Notes under the pieces: generated by a model | What the model was told of the DNA's origin: nothing | Seen by the model: only the letters and a program-made list of their open reading frames with translations | Database searches by the model: none | DNA from: Bacillus sp. 165 | GTDB lineage: Bacteria > Bacillota > Bacilli > Bacillales > Bacillaceae_G | Length of the DNA: 64,000 bases | Direction of reading: 5' to 3' | Assembly: GCF_017742235.1 (NCBI RefSeq) | Contig: NZ_JAGHKQ010000001.1 | Span: 558,001-622,000, forward strand | Position numbers and translations under genes: made by a program | Shown here: positions 54,783 through 64,000 of the stretch, in pieces | Position numbering within the stretch: the stretch's first letter is position 1 | How the letters are laid out: the number at the start of each line of letters is the position of its first letter

Positions 54783-55397
54783 ATGATGAACCAAGACCTG
54801 TTCCCTTATCTTCAGCAGCTTCAAGCTGTCTTGCAAGAACAGCAGCAGAAAATAGCAGACCTTGAAGCAACTATTCTACAACTATCAGAAGAAGTTGAAG
54901 CTATGAGAAAAAATCCGCCGACCTCCATTGGAAAGGTCGAGTATAAGTTCGATCAGCTCAAAGTGGAAAACTTAAACGGTACATTGAATATAGGCTTAAA
55001 CCCATTCACCCCTAATCCTATAGAAGACCTTGTGATAGAAGAAGAAAAGTTAAAGGTAGAACCTGAAGCTCAGCTCTCTCCTGACTTTTATCAAGATATC
55101 ATCCAAGAAATGGATCGATATTTGAATGAAGAAGCATATGGCCGTATTATCCAACTTGAAAACGAACAACGTACACCGCTTGATGAAATGTATCGGCAAA
55201 TGATGATTGATGATATAAAGAAACAAATGGAGCATCGTATCCCGTACTATATGTCACAAGTAGAACCTTATCCAGAAATAACTTCTAACCCCAAATATAT
55301 GAAAGAAATTATAATCCAAACAATGAAACAGGATATTGATAAAGCATTCCTTGCCTTTATTCAACATTTACCGCATAACGTTCGAAAGGAGTGGTAA
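54783..55397 (+). CDS. gerPC: Spore germination protein GerPC
   Basis: 204-aa protein. An N-terminal coiled-coil (about residues 5-45, LQQLQAVLQEQQQKIADLEATILQLSEEVEAM) is followed by an acidic, proline-containing middle and helical C-terminus. It matches GerPC in length and position. The start ATG 54783 (or the next codon) follows TGGAGGTTG; the frame's ATG at 54771 overlaps that site. It may organise the other GerP proteins in the coat. Confidence 0.9.
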   Translation: MMNQDLFPYLQQLQAVLQEQQQKIADLEATILQLSEEVEAMRKNPPTSIGKVEYKFDQLKVENLNGTLNIGLNPFTPNPIEDLVIEEEKLKVEPEAQLSPDFYQDIIQEMDRYLNEEAYGRIIQLENEQRTPLDEMYRQMMIDDIKKQMEHRIPYYMSQVEPYPEITSNPKYMKEIIIQTMKQDIDKAFLAFIQHLPHNVRKEW

Positions 55398-55400
55398 TTT

Positions 55401-55598
55401 CTGAACTTTACTGTGGTTAATCGCGAACTGAATGTAGGTAACATTCAGTGTACGGGTGTATCCTCCTCCGCTTTAGTTCTTGTTGGAGATGCTCATACAT
55501 TCATTTTGACCTCCATTTTAGATACACCCCCTGAATCCTTAGCAAAAGGACCTTTCGTACCTCTTGTACTTGATGTGCCTACAGCACCAACAGGATAA
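55401..55598 (+). CDS. gerPD: Spore germination protein GerPD
   Basis: 65-aa GerPD-like protein. I place the start at a CTG (55401), giving (M)NFTVVNRELNVGNIQ, because AAGGAG lies about 9 nt upstream. The in-frame GTG at 55413 is only four codons later but lies further from the site. It follows gerPC by 3 nt, so translation is probably coupled. Confidence 0.85.
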   Translation: MNFTVVNRELNVGNIQCTGVSSSALVLVGDAHTFILTSILDTPPESLAKGPFVPLVLDVPTAPTG

Positions 55599-55628
55599 TG
55601 CTACTTAAAAATAAAGGAGAGAGCCGCC

Positions 55629-56024
55629 TTGTTTCGACGCTTTTCCGTTGTCAATCGCGTAGACATACGCTCTATGGGTTTTGCTAGCGTTCTCCAAATA
55701 GGAGATTCCAATCAAATTCAAACTCGAGCTCGAGCTATTGCCGTACAGCGTGAACTTCCCATTTACGATGCAAAGGAAGGACATTTTGCAAAATACAGCC
55801 TGTTTCTTGATACAGAGATCTCTATATTGAAGCGAGAACAGGATATACGTATGCATCAAGTACACGAAGTCCCTTTTATTTGCGTAAAATCTGTGGAAAT
55901 TGTATCCTTTGGAAATTCAGGCATTTTGCATATCGGTTCTACAGATAATGTTTATGCAAATGCTCGTATTCTGCAAATTCGTCACTACATTGAGGAAGAA
56001 CCTTTCTCTGAACCGAGCATATAG
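55629..56024 (+). CDS. gerPE: Spore germination protein GerPE
   Basis: 131-aa protein (FRRFSVVNRVDIRSMGFASVLQIGDSNQIQTRARAIAVQRE) with the IGDS and HIGSTDNV segments typical of GerPE. The start is TTG (55629) with AAAGGAGAGAG 9 nt upstream. It lies between gerPD and gerPF. Confidence 0.88.
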   Translation: MFRRFSVVNRVDIRSMGFASVLQIGDSNQIQTRARAIAVQRELPIYDAKEGHFAKYSLFLDTEISILKREQDIRMHQVHEVPFICVKSVEIVSFGNSGILHIGSTDNVYANARILQIRHYIEEEPFSEPSI

Positions 56025-56058
56025 TAACACCATCTAAATAAAACGGCGGGTGAAAATC

Positions 56059-56274
56059 ATGCCTTCATTTGTAGGAAATGTATTGGTGCAAAATAGTAAT
56101 GGCTCTTTTAATCTAGGAGACTTTTATAACGTTTCACCGAAAGAAAACTCCAAATCGTATAACGGATCAGGCGCTTCCAATGTTGGAATTGTTATTAATA
56201 CCTTCAGCGGAGTTAATGCTACAAATACATTGGACCCTGATGTAAACGATCAAAACCAAACAGCAAATGCATAA
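56059..56274 (+). CDS. gerPF: Spore germination protein GerPF
   Basis: 71-aa protein of the GerPA/GerPF family (MPSFVGNVLVQNSNGSFNLGDFYNVSPKENSKSYNGSGASNVG). The start is ATG 56059; the in-frame GTG three codons upstream overlaps the GGCGGGTG site. Last gene of gerPABCDEF, followed by a terminator shared with yisB. Confidence 0.92.
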   Translation: MPSFVGNVLVQNSNGSFNLGDFYNVSPKENSKSYNGSGASNVGIVINTFSGVNATNTLDPDVNDQNQTANA

Positions 56275-56300
56275 AAAGAGGTGTTCATCACCTCTTTTTA
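56273..56300. terminator. Bidirectional terminator gerPF/yisB
   Basis: AAAAAGAGGTG / CACCTCTTTTT with a 5-nt loop between convergent genes. Confidence 0.9.
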
Positions 56301-56590
56301 TGCTTTCGCTCATTTGATTTTTTGGTACGTACCAATTTCGATGACGGCTGCTTGCAAACCCATTTCAAAAACGAAGCAATTTGTTGATCTGCTTGCAATG
56401 CTTCAATTGTATACAAACGACCCGCAAGCTCTTCATTTGTATACAATGCATGAATTTGTTTGTGACAAGCAAGACAAAGATTGGCAATTGGACCAAACGT
56501 TCCGCCCATTTCTTTCGGTATTAAATGATGCACAGTAATTTGCAAATCTTCCCGGCCACATAACTCACAAACTCCTAACTGCTTTTTCAT
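56288..56590 (-). CDS. yisB: HNH-endonuclease-like protein (YisB)
   Basis: 100-aa protein with a zinc-binding CELCG (about residues 8-12), the HNH-type HHLIPKEMGG (about 22-31) and CLACHKQIH (about 40-48). This is the YisB-like HNH pattern, with the Cys pairs likely to hold a structural Zn. The biological role is unknown; it may be a nicking or repair nuclease. The start ATG 56590 follows CGGAG. It lies downstream of addA on the same strand, as in B. subtilis. Confidence 0.85.
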   Translation of the reverse strand: MKKQLGVCELCGREDLQITVHHLIPKEMGGTFGPIANLCLACHKQIHALYTNEELAGRLYTIEALQADQQIASFLKWVCKQPSSKLVRTKKSNERKHKKR

Positions 56591-56612
56591 CTGCAAATCT
56601 CCGTATTAAAAT

Positions 56613-59600
56613 TTAATCTTCTATCTGTAGTATATAGCCCCCATCAAAAAAATATAAATACTTTTCCTTTACTTTTTGCTGAAGACTTTTCTCAACTGCT
56701 AGACTATACAGATGGAGCTGCTTGCGATAACGTTCTTCTAATATTGGTTGTGCTTCCATAAACCCTCCAGTAAACCTTTTGATACTGTCGGTTTTAAAGT
56801 CAACAAGGGTCATGCCCCCCTCCTCTTCCATAAGACAATCGATAACCCCTTGAACAAGAACCTCTTCTCTACCGCCTGTCCAATCTTGATACGTATCCTT
56901 AGCCTCTAGCATCATCGTAAACGGCACTTCTCTATGAACAGCTTTGGCGTCTTGCATGCGCTTCCCAAGAGGCGATGCAAAAAATGCTACAATCGCTTCT
57001 GCTTCCACACTTTCTGCCTGTTCTTGCGTGAGTAATTCATTATTTACCATTTTTGCTAACTGTTGCTGCACACTTTCTTTTGTAATCACGCCCCTATAAT
57101 CAATATGCTGCATAGCGGTATGCATAGCAGTTCCTCTCTCCGCTGCAGTCAGACCCTTCCTTTCCATAAAACGTGGTCGTTCCTGTATCGGTATTCGTAA
57201 AGGAGTAATGAACCTTGTATCTCCTTCATCTTCTGACTGCTGATAATTTCGCTTAATATCGGTAACTGATTGCTTTGCACGATGAGTAGTAGCTTGATTA
57301 TAGGCATAACGCCACATTAACCGTTCGTATACCTGTGGTTTATAGGTACTTTCAATAGATACCTCTTGCTGTTGCCGAACTGTTTCTAATAGCTCTTGAC
57401 TCTGTTGCTGTTCCTCTGGCTCTGCCGCAAGTAGTGTATCTGTCTCGACTATTTCCATATGCCACTTAGCAGGATAGTCACGGATTTCCTCCGGTACTTG
57501 CGGCAGCCTAGAAGTTATTTCAGTGCTGCTTCTATGTCTCATCAAAGCAGGACCTATCCAATCAATATAAGCAGTCGCTTGTGCTCTCGTATGTTCAAGA
57601 AGCACCCACTGGTCATGCTCGCCAGCTTCTATCCATTTTTCTAACTGTGCATTTGCATCCTTTATCGTTCCAACGAGATATAGCTTTTCTTTCGCACGTG
57701 TAAGTGCCACATACAGCACACGCATTTCTTCGGAAATTAGTTCCATTTTCATCCTTCGGCCAATGGCCAATTGCGGCAGCGTAGTATACGTTATCCGTTT
57801 TTTGGGATCTACAAATTTTGAACCAAATCCTAAGTCTTTATGAAGTAAATAGCGCTTATTTATATCCCGTGTATTAAATTTCCTTGATAATCCCGCTACA
57901 AACACAATAGGAAACTCCAGCCCTTTACTCTTATGAATGGTCATAATACGTACTACATCTTCCTGCTCTCCTAATGTTTTTGCAGTTCCCATATCATCTC
58001 CTCGATCTGTTAACCGCTCTATAAATCGAAGAAAACGAAACAACCCTCGAAATGCTGTTGCTTCATATTGACGAGCACGATCATATAAAACACGCAAATT
58101 TGCTTGCCTTTGCTTACCGCCCGGTAATCCTCCTACAAAATCATAGTATCCGGTCTCGCGATAGAGTTTCCAAATCAGTTCCGATAATGATTGATGACGC
58201 GCAATGCTGCGCCATTCATCTAAGTGAGCCATAAACCATTGGAGCCTTTCAAATAGATCATCCTGTAATGATTGGTATTCTAAATAAGAGGTGATGGTTT
58301 TATAAATGGAATCTTTTTTCATATGAATACGCACACTAGCTAATTGTTCGTCTGTTAATCCTACGATAGGGGAACGCAGTATAGACGTTAACGGGATATC
58401 TTGTGCCGGATTATCAATGATATGCAAAAGGTTTAACATAATTTTGACTTCCGTTGCTTCAAAATATCCTGTTGTAAGCTCAGCATAAGCAGGTATACCA
58501 TACTTTTTAAATTCCTCTATCATTTGTGGTGCCCATGGCATGGAGCGTAGCAAAATCACAAAGTCTCGATACGAAACAGGCCGCATCGTATTATGCTTTC
58601 GATCATATATCTCATATCCGCCTGCAACAAGCTCATTTATTTTCTGTGCAATTAACCGCGCTTCAAGTTGGGACGATTCTAAATCAAGTAAATCATATTC
58701 ACCATTATCCGTATTCTCATCATCTTCCTTATCAACACCCGCTTCACGGTTTATAACAAGAAATTCTGCGTCTGTTTGTGTGGATTCAGGGTAGCTTGCT
58801 CCTAATTTCAGTTCAGCTTCTTCATCATATTCGATTTCCCCTACAGACTCTCCCATGATTTGCTTAAATAAAAAATTTGTACCATCAAGAACTTCCGAAC
58901 GGCTACGGAAGTTCTTGGATAAATCGATTTTCATCCCCCCATTTATCCCGTGAGGAGTAAACCGTTTATACTTATCAAGGAATAAACCAGGCTCAGCCAA
59001 ACGAAAACGATAGATTGACTGCTTCACGTCCCCGACCATAAATAAATTCCCATTTGCTTCAGTACCTCTTGTCACAAGCTTTAAAATAGACTCTTGTACA
59101 AAGTTTGTATCCTGATATTCATCAATAAGAACTTCAGCAAACTTTTCGCGATACTGCAGGGCAGCTGGCGAAGGTATCAACTCACTGCCTTTTGCAGAAG
59201 CATCTCTCAATACTTCCAAGCACAAATGCTCCAAATCTGTAAAATCTACCAAGCCCTTATCACGTTTCACTTCTTGAAAACGGATCGCAAAGAGCTTCAC
59301 AATGTTAGTCAATTTTCGCAAAAGCGGATGCATTAATGTTAAATCCGCCAAATAACGTTGAGGTGTTCTTGTAAATAATTCTTCTTGAAGATTTTTTATA
59401 ATTTCTTTTTGTTTATCACGCAGTTTCTGTGTCTGTTCAACCAAATCCTCATCGTACGCTTCCTTTTTTATGCGCTTCAAGCTCGAAAAGCTCACGTTTT
59501 GCATCGCTTCATACAGAGCTTGCCAAGAGGTATTTGCTGCCGAGATAAGGTTATCTAGCTGCATTTTGTCTGCTTCAAACGTTTCAAGGCGAGGAACGGG

Positions 59601-60344
59601 CCCATTCGGCTGATTCGTTAACACTATTGCTTTTTCCAAGGAATATCTTGCTGTTTCTAGACGAAGCATAACATCATCCATCAACGGCTTTTTATATGGT
59701 AAATCGTCTATTGTTTTCCCTTCTGTATGATAAAGCTCTACAAGGCCATCAAGCCATTGTTCGGGATTTGGATGAGCTCTCGCTTCTGTATAGAGCTTCA
59801 AAATCATTTCTTGTAAATCAGTATCGCTGCGATCTCCCGTATAACAATCTACTAAATCGAAAAACAGCTCATTATCTGGTGTACCATACTCATCCTCTAA
59901 AATCTCTTCTAATGTTTCTTCTTGTAGCAACTGAATTTCCGTTTCATTGCCAATCCGAAATCCAGGGTCAATATCCAATAAATAATAGTAGGTACGAATC
60001 ACTTCCAAACAAAAAGAATGAATAGTTGAAATAGATGCTCTGCCAATTAAGCTAAGTTGTTTTCTTAAATGAGAAGAAGCAGAATTCATCATTAATTCCT
60101 TCTCTAATGCTTCGCTGATTCTCATTTTCATCTCCTGAGCCGAGGCATTTGTGAATGTTACAACGAGCAGACTATCTACATCGATTGGATTTTCGTTACT
60201 AGTAATTTTCTTGATAATGCGCTCTACAAGAACTGCGGTTTTCCCCGAACCAGCAGCTGCCGCTACTAGAATATCCTGACCATTTGCAGCTATCGCTTTC
60301 CACTGATCATCTGTCCATTGTGTTCCTTCCGGTTTCGGTATCAT
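56613..60344 (-). CDS. addA: ATP-dependent helicase/nuclease subunit AddA
   Basis: 1243-aa subunit of AddAB, which processes double-strand breaks to Chi and loads RecA. UvrD/SF1A helicase domains: Walker [16 protein letters not shown] (about residues 34-48), motif [12 protein letters not shown] (about 410-419) and a motif VI-like [14 protein letters not shown] (about 840). The C-terminal RecB-type nuclease domain carries [21 protein letters not shown] (about 1165-1185), with the Asp and Lys of the active site. Its start overlaps the addB stop by 4 nt (ATGA). Confidence 0.96.
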   Translation of the reverse strand: MIPKPEGTQWTDDQWKAIAANGQDILVAAAAGSGKTAVLVERIIKKITSNENPIDVDSLLVVTFTNASAQEMKMRISEALEKELMMNSASSHLRKQLSLIGRASISTIHSFCLEVIRTYYYLLDIDPGFRIGNETEIQLLQEETLEEILEDEYGTPDNELFFDLVDCYTGDRSDTDLQEMILKLYTEARAHPNPEQWLDGLVELYHTEGKTIDDLPYKKPLMDDVMLRLETARYSLEKAIVLTNQPNGPVPRLETFEADKMQLDNLISAANTSWQALYEAMQNVSFSSLKRIKKEAYDEDLVEQTQKLRDKQKEIIKNLQEELFTRTPQRYLADLTLMHPLLRKLTNIVKLFAIRFQEVKRDKGLVDFTDLEHLCLEVLRDASAKGSELIPSPAALQYREKFAEVLIDEYQDTNFVQESILKLVTRGTEANGNLFMVGDVKQSIYRFRLAEPGLFLDKYKRFTPHGINGGMKIDLSKNFRSRSEVLDGTNFLFKQIMGESVGEIEYDEEAELKLGASYPESTQTDAEFLVINREAGVDKEDDENTDNGEYDLLDLESSQLEARLIAQKINELVAGGYEIYDRKHNTMRPVSYRDFVILLRSMPWAPQMIEEFKKYGIPAYAELTTGYFEATEVKIMLNLLHIIDNPAQDIPLTSILRSPIVGLTDEQLASVRIHMKKDSIYKTITSYLEYQSLQDDLFERLQWFMAHLDEWRSIARHQSLSELIWKLYRETGYYDFVGGLPGGKQRQANLRVLYDRARQYEATAFRGLFRFLRFIERLTDRGDDMGTAKTLGEQEDVVRIMTIHKSKGLEFPIVFVAGLSRKFNTRDINKRYLLHKDLGFGSKFVDPKKRITYTTLPQLAIGRRMKMELISEEMRVLYVALTRAKEKLYLVGTIKDANAQLEKWIEAGEHDQWVLLEHTRAQATAYIDWIGPALMRHRSSTEITSRLPQVPEEIRDYPAKWHMEIVETDTLLAAEPEEQQQSQELLETVRQQQEVSIESTYKPQVYERLMWRYAYNQATTHRAKQSVTDIKRNYQQSEDEGDTRFITPLRIPIQERPRFMERKGLTAAERGTAMHTAMQHIDYRGVITKESVQQQLAKMVNNELLTQEQAESVEAEAIVAFFASPLGKRMQDAKAVHREVPFTMMLEAKDTYQDWTGGREEVLVQGVIDCLMEEEGGMTLVDFKTDSIKRFTGGFMEAQPILEERYRKQLHLYSLAVEKSLQQKVKEKYLYFFDGGYILQIED

Positions 60345-63300
60345 GAATTCTCACTCTCCCCTCTCATCTTATTCAATGCATCTGCTCCTTTTAATGGGCG
60401 CAGTACCCTATATTGATTATCCTCAAGCGATTCATCAAATTGACAAATCGATTTAAACTCGCAAAATGTACACGGAGTTTTCTCCTTCATCTTATAAGGA
60501 GCGATATCAATAACCCCTTCTGTAATATTAGTGCCAATTTTCTCAAACGTTCTACGCACATATTGTTTTAACACAGCAAATTCTTGTTCACTTGCTACAG
60601 CTGAACTAGAATAGAATGTACCATCTTTTTTCAAACCGGCTGATACAATATTGGAATGTCCTGTTTCCAACCCTTTATCCATAAGACGAACTGCCTCTTC
60701 TTCTGCCAGCATAAGGCCTTTCATTTTAAATTTCTTTAAAATTTCTGTTTCAATGCCTTCCGGCGACATATCTTTTTTAATATCAATCATTGGATTATGG
60801 ATATGAAAATACAATACTCCAGCTGGTGTGACATCTTTCCCGCGCCCTACCCACTTACTTGCGTTAGTGACTACCACATCTAAATAAGTAAGCATCTGCA
60901 AAGCCAAACCATAATATACTTCACCCATATCCAATGTTTTTGCACTGGACTTATAGTCGATAATTCGTAAAAATGTTCCACTTTCATTTTCTGCCTTGTC
61001 TACACGGTCAATTCGACCGACTACAGACATTTGTATTCCATTTTGAAGCTGAAACTGCATCGGAGGAAGCGTCTTTTCTCCAAATCCGAACGGCACCTCC
61101 AAATCCACGGGGACAAACCCGCTTGCTTTTGCATGTTCACTTAAAATAATGGAGGCTCGTGAGATAATTTGCTGTAATTTTCTCTTTAAATAGTAAAAGC
61201 GGTTAGAACTGAGTAAGATTTCCTTCTGCAACAAGGGAGCTAGCTGTTCAATAGCTTCACTAGCTAAATACTCACATTCTTTTCTAGTCAAGTCTTCCCA
61301 CCCTCTTCTTTCTTCAAGAAGACGATGAGCCATTGCTTTTAATGCTTCATGGAAAAGCTGTCCAATATCAGGTGCATTCAGTTTGAATAACTCCCTCTCT
61401 TTTAAGCGCAAGCCGTGCTGTACAAAGTGGGCATATGCACAGCTCTGGAACAGCTCCATTCGAGAGACGCTGCCCTGAATATCTTCTCCGTACAGTTGGC
61501 GACTGATATCTGTACCAAGAGTTTTTGCCTGATTTTGATAAAAAAGGCTCGACAACACACGAATACTCTTGTTCTTCCATTCTGAAGATGTAATATAAAA
61601 ATTATAAACATCCCACCAAAAAGAAAGGTCTTCCTGCAGCCCATACCTTTTCCATCGCTGCAGCTGCTGTGTTAAATAGGAAAGTGTCATGGTCCGGTTC
61701 GTCACATAAGCAAATTGCTTATCTCTAGCTACATCACTTACGTCATTTGTAATAAATACATCCTCAATACGAGGAAACAATCCTTTTATACGTTTTAGTA
61801 AACTTGATGGCAACAGAGCCTTTCCTTCTTCATCTGCCAGTGGATAACAGAGATATAATTTTCGAGACGCCCTCGTTAATACATTGTAGATAACAAAGGA
61901 TTCATCGAGCAGCTTTTGCCTGCTTGATGGTGCCAATTCTATCCCTGAGTCTAGCAAAACTTCCCGTTCTTCATCTGAAATCATACCATCCTGAGATGGA
62001 ATGGCTGGAATAACCCCTTCATTTGTCCCAACCACGAAAACGGCTTGGACGTCAGACAAACGTGAGCGGTCGATATTCGCAACAATTACTTGATCTAATG
62101 AAGCAGGAATATTAGCAAATTCTAACGACTCTAATCCTGTTCCTATTATTTTGATAAACATATCAAGCGACAGTTTTTCTTCACCCAATACTTCCACACA
62201 TTTATCTAGCAGGGCAACGACTTCCTTCCATACTTGCTCATGGTCGCTTGCGAAAATCAAGTTTCCTTTTTTCTCTTCTTCTGCCCGCATAGCCTCTAAC
62301 TTTTCAGGTATTTTTAATTCATCTAAACATAAATATAAAGCTTCACACATTTGTCTCGTGCTTTTCGCTCTCTTTAACCGTTTCTGCAGCAGCAGCAGTG
62401 GCTCTGCCACAAGCATTCTCAATTGATTAATCTTCTGCTCAAATTCTAGTTCTTCATCCGTATGCCTGCTAGAAACCCCTTCAAGACCTCGGTACCTTCT
62501 ATAAGTCCATGGCATTTCGTTTGTCCATTTACTTCCCTGAACACCATAAGCTAAGCAATAGTTTTCAAACTCATCCATTTCTTCACGTATCTGCTTTTTA
62601 TTGCTCTTTATCGGGAATAACAGCTCCGTTTTAATCGTGCGGAATACAGCATCGTAGCGCCAATGTCCATGTATCACTTCCAAAGAAGAGCGAATAAACT
62701 CAATAAGCGGATGATGCAGCATAGATCTTTTTTGATCAATAAAGTATGGAATATCATGATCTTCAAAAACGGTCTTGATTAAATCATAATAATCATTACC
62801 ATTTCGAAGCATAACAGCTATGTTGCGATAACGATACCCTGTACGTACCAGCTCTCTTATCTCACGAGCAGCTCCTTCGATTTCCGCTCTTCTATTTACT
62901 GCCGAATGAATAGTAATATCTGCATCATCAAAAAACGGCTTGTATGGACGCACATCATAGTATTCTTCTAGATGGGCAAGAGATGAGCTTTTAACAAAGC
63001 GCTGCTGCCCTGTTAACACAATAGGAGAATGGATTGGAGTTTGTAATTCTTTCCCAAGCTGATATACCCTTTGATATGTCTTAGATGACATAAAAAATAG
63101 GGAAAGCTCATCTAAGTCCCTATTTTCACATGGTTCCTCTAGAGTTAGACAAACATTGACTCTTTCGCAGTGCTTTAGTAACCCTTTGATTATTTCTAAT
63201 TCTTGCGGGGCAAACGTATGAAAACCATCTATATATATAACTGCATCCTTTACATATCGAGAAAAAGGAAGCTTTTGACAAAGCAGGCGAAGATAGTCTT

Positions 63301-63847
63301 CTGAATCTAGATATTTGCCTATCAGCGCCTTTTCAAATTCTTCATAAAGCAGATGCAAATCGTGAAGCTTTGTCGCAAGAAGCGCATCTTCTGTTTTCGT
63401 ACTAGTCAATTCCAACTCCTGTTGCTGTAAATACAGCTCAGCAGGATTCAGATTGTATCGTTTCAGCTCTGCAATCATTGTGCTTAGTTGTTCAAAAAAA
63501 CCATTTTGCTCCGCAGCTTTTTGGAACACCTTCAAATCTTGCTTTTTCAGCTCTACAATTTTGCGCAGCAACATGTTAATGCCGACTTGATCAATATGAA
63601 GGCGGCTGGCTCCGCCTGTTTCTAAAAGCACCTTCCAAGCTAGGCGCGTAAAACTGAATACCTGAGCACGAATTGCCCCTCCTAGCCTTGCAGCTAACGC
63701 TTGCTGTGCTTGAAACGTCATTTGCTCTGGTACAATATATAAAATTGTTGCTCCAAAAGGATCGTTCTTACTTGCTTTTTCGATTTCCTGCAAACAATAC
63801 TCGCTTTTCCCGCTTCCGGCACGTCCAAGAACAAATTGAAGTGACAT
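60341..63847 (-). CDS. addB: ATP-dependent nuclease subunit AddB
   Basis: 1168-aa partner of AddA. Walker [12 protein letters not shown] (about residues 7-17) lies at the N-terminus. The nuclease domain (about 870-1050) includes [30 protein letters not shown]. The [4Fe-4S] cysteines are in [10 protein letters not shown] (about 800) and [14 protein letters not shown] (about 1130). The start MSLQFVLGR at 63847 has AAAGGTGGGAAG upstream. First gene of addBA; it recognises Chi in the B. subtilis enzyme. Confidence 0.95.
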   Translation of the reverse strand: MSLQFVLGRAGSGKSEYCLQEIEKASKNDPFGATILYIVPEQMTFQAQQALAARLGGAIRAQVFSFTRLAWKVLLETGGASRLHIDQVGINMLLRKIVELKKQDLKVFQKAAEQNGFFEQLSTMIAELKRYNLNPAELYLQQQELELTSTKTEDALLATKLHDLHLLYEEFEKALIGKYLDSEDYLRLLCQKLPFSRYVKDAVIYIDGFHTFAPQELEIIKGLLKHCERVNVCLTLEEPCENRDLDELSLFFMSSKTYQRVYQLGKELQTPIHSPIVLTGQQRFVKSSSLAHLEEYYDVRPYKPFFDDADITIHSAVNRRAEIEGAAREIRELVRTGYRYRNIAVMLRNGNDYYDLIKTVFEDHDIPYFIDQKRSMLHHPLIEFIRSSLEVIHGHWRYDAVFRTIKTELLFPIKSNKKQIREEMDEFENYCLAYGVQGSKWTNEMPWTYRRYRGLEGVSSRHTDEELEFEQKINQLRMLVAEPLLLLQKRLKRAKSTRQMCEALYLCLDELKIPEKLEAMRAEEEKKGNLIFASDHEQVWKEVVALLDKCVEVLGEEKLSLDMFIKIIGTGLESLEFANIPASLDQVIVANIDRSRLSDVQAVFVVGTNEGVIPAIPSQDGMISDEEREVLLDSGIELAPSSRQKLLDESFVIYNVLTRASRKLYLCYPLADEEGKALLPSSLLKRIKGLFPRIEDVFITNDVSDVARDKQFAYVTNRTMTLSYLTQQLQRWKRYGLQEDLSFWWDVYNFYITSSEWKNKSIRVLSSLFYQNQAKTLGTDISRQLYGEDIQGSVSRMELFQSCAYAHFVQHGLRLKERELFKLNAPDIGQLFHEALKAMAHRLLEERRGWEDLTRKECEYLASEAIEQLAPLLQKEILLSSNRFYYLKRKLQQIISRASIILSEHAKASGFVPVDLEVPFGFGEKTLPPMQFQLQNGIQMSVVGRIDRVDKAENESGTFLRIIDYKSSAKTLDMGEVYYGLALQMLTYLDVVVTNASKWVGRGKDVTPAGVLYFHIHNPMIDIKKDMSPEGIETEILKKFKMKGLMLAEEEAVRLMDKGLETGHSNIVSAGLKKDGTFYSSSAVASEQEFAVLKQYVRRTFEKIGTNITEGVIDIAPYKMKEKTPCTFCEFKSICQFDESLEDNQYRVLRPLKGADALNKMRGESENS

Positions 63848-63937
63848 ATACTTCCCACCTTTATATAACAAATTCCTATACTCTATTTTACCATTCATAC
63901 CACACTCTAGTACATATGTTCTATCGTGATAAAATTG

Positions 63938-63964
63938 AATCCACCTGATTATTTCAGGTGGATT
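63938..63964. terminator. Terminator-like hairpin at the right edge
   Basis: AATCCACCTGA / TCAGGTGGATT (11-bp stem, 5-nt loop) with TTCTTTT on the plus side. It probably ends a gene lying beyond the window. Confidence 0.65.
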
Positions 63965-64000
63965 TCTTTTAGAATTTTGTCCCAGTCTCCTGTACAGGCC

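Noticed and set aside
59696..60025. 109-codon plus-strand frame within addA
   Set aside because: Antisense to an intact conserved helicase domain, with no ribosome binding site.

Overview
The window reads as a chromosomal segment of a low-GC, endospore-forming Firmicute of the genus Bacillus. Evidence includes mecA, spx, comZ, a trpS T-box, gerPABCDEF, a Spo0E-like phosphatase and addAB. Gene order follows the Bacillus subtilis mecA-yjbE-spx-opp-trpS-yjbA-yjaZ-fabF-fabH-comZ block and the yisB-gerP-yisI-yisK-yisL-yisN-asnO-yisP-yisQ-yisR block. ClpB, which B. subtilis 168 lacks, and several small conserved genes point to a relative nearer the Bacillus cereus group than to B. subtilis. I cannot fix the species. 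I see no rRNA, tRNA, CRISPR array, prophage, transposase or clear pseudogene.

Layout. 1-9 kb: mecA, a TerC-family membrane protein, spx, a small membrane protein and the oligopeptide permease oppABCDF (minus strand). 9-13 kb: a DUF3899 protein, T-box-controlled trpS, yjbA and yjaZ. 13-18 kb: fabF/fabH behind a FapR-like site, comZ, and a pair of enzyme-like proteins that lack expected catalytic residues. 18-25.5 kb: clpB behind a CtsR-like site, yjzC, a possible small RNA locus, a Cof-type HAD phosphatase, small proteins, YitT, CvfB and a YajQ-family protein. 25.5-36.3 kb: a maltodextrin locus with a binding-protein transporter, two GH13 enzymes, a GH65 phosphorylase and a LacI-family regulator, tied together by four LacI/MalR-type operators. 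36.4-41.2 kb: an AraC regulator, a MATE pump, a DUF1540 protein, and amt-glnK behind a perfect TnrA/GlnR-type box. 41.4-49.2 kb: a seven-gene carotenoid cluster in two convergent operons. 49.7-56.6 kb: asnO, yisN, yisL, yisK, yisI, the gerP operon and an HNH protein. 56.6-63.9 kb: addA and addB.

The standout is the carotenoid cluster. It holds a dehydrosqualene/phytoene-synthase-like CrtM, three CrtN/CrtP-type oxidoreductases, a CruF-like hydratase, a GT2 glycosyltransferase and an acyltransferase. Together they fit synthesis of an acylated glycosyl C30 carotenoid. The cluster lies between asnO and the MATE gene, where B. subtilis has yisP, a lone CrtM relative. This suggests that yisP is a remnant of such a cluster, or that the cluster grew around it. 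The two operons converge with overlapping 3' ends, and both stop codons lie in the loop of one shared terminator hairpin.

The start codons given are my choices by ribosome binding site and family length. Function calls rest on recognised family motifs and gene order, without database searches.
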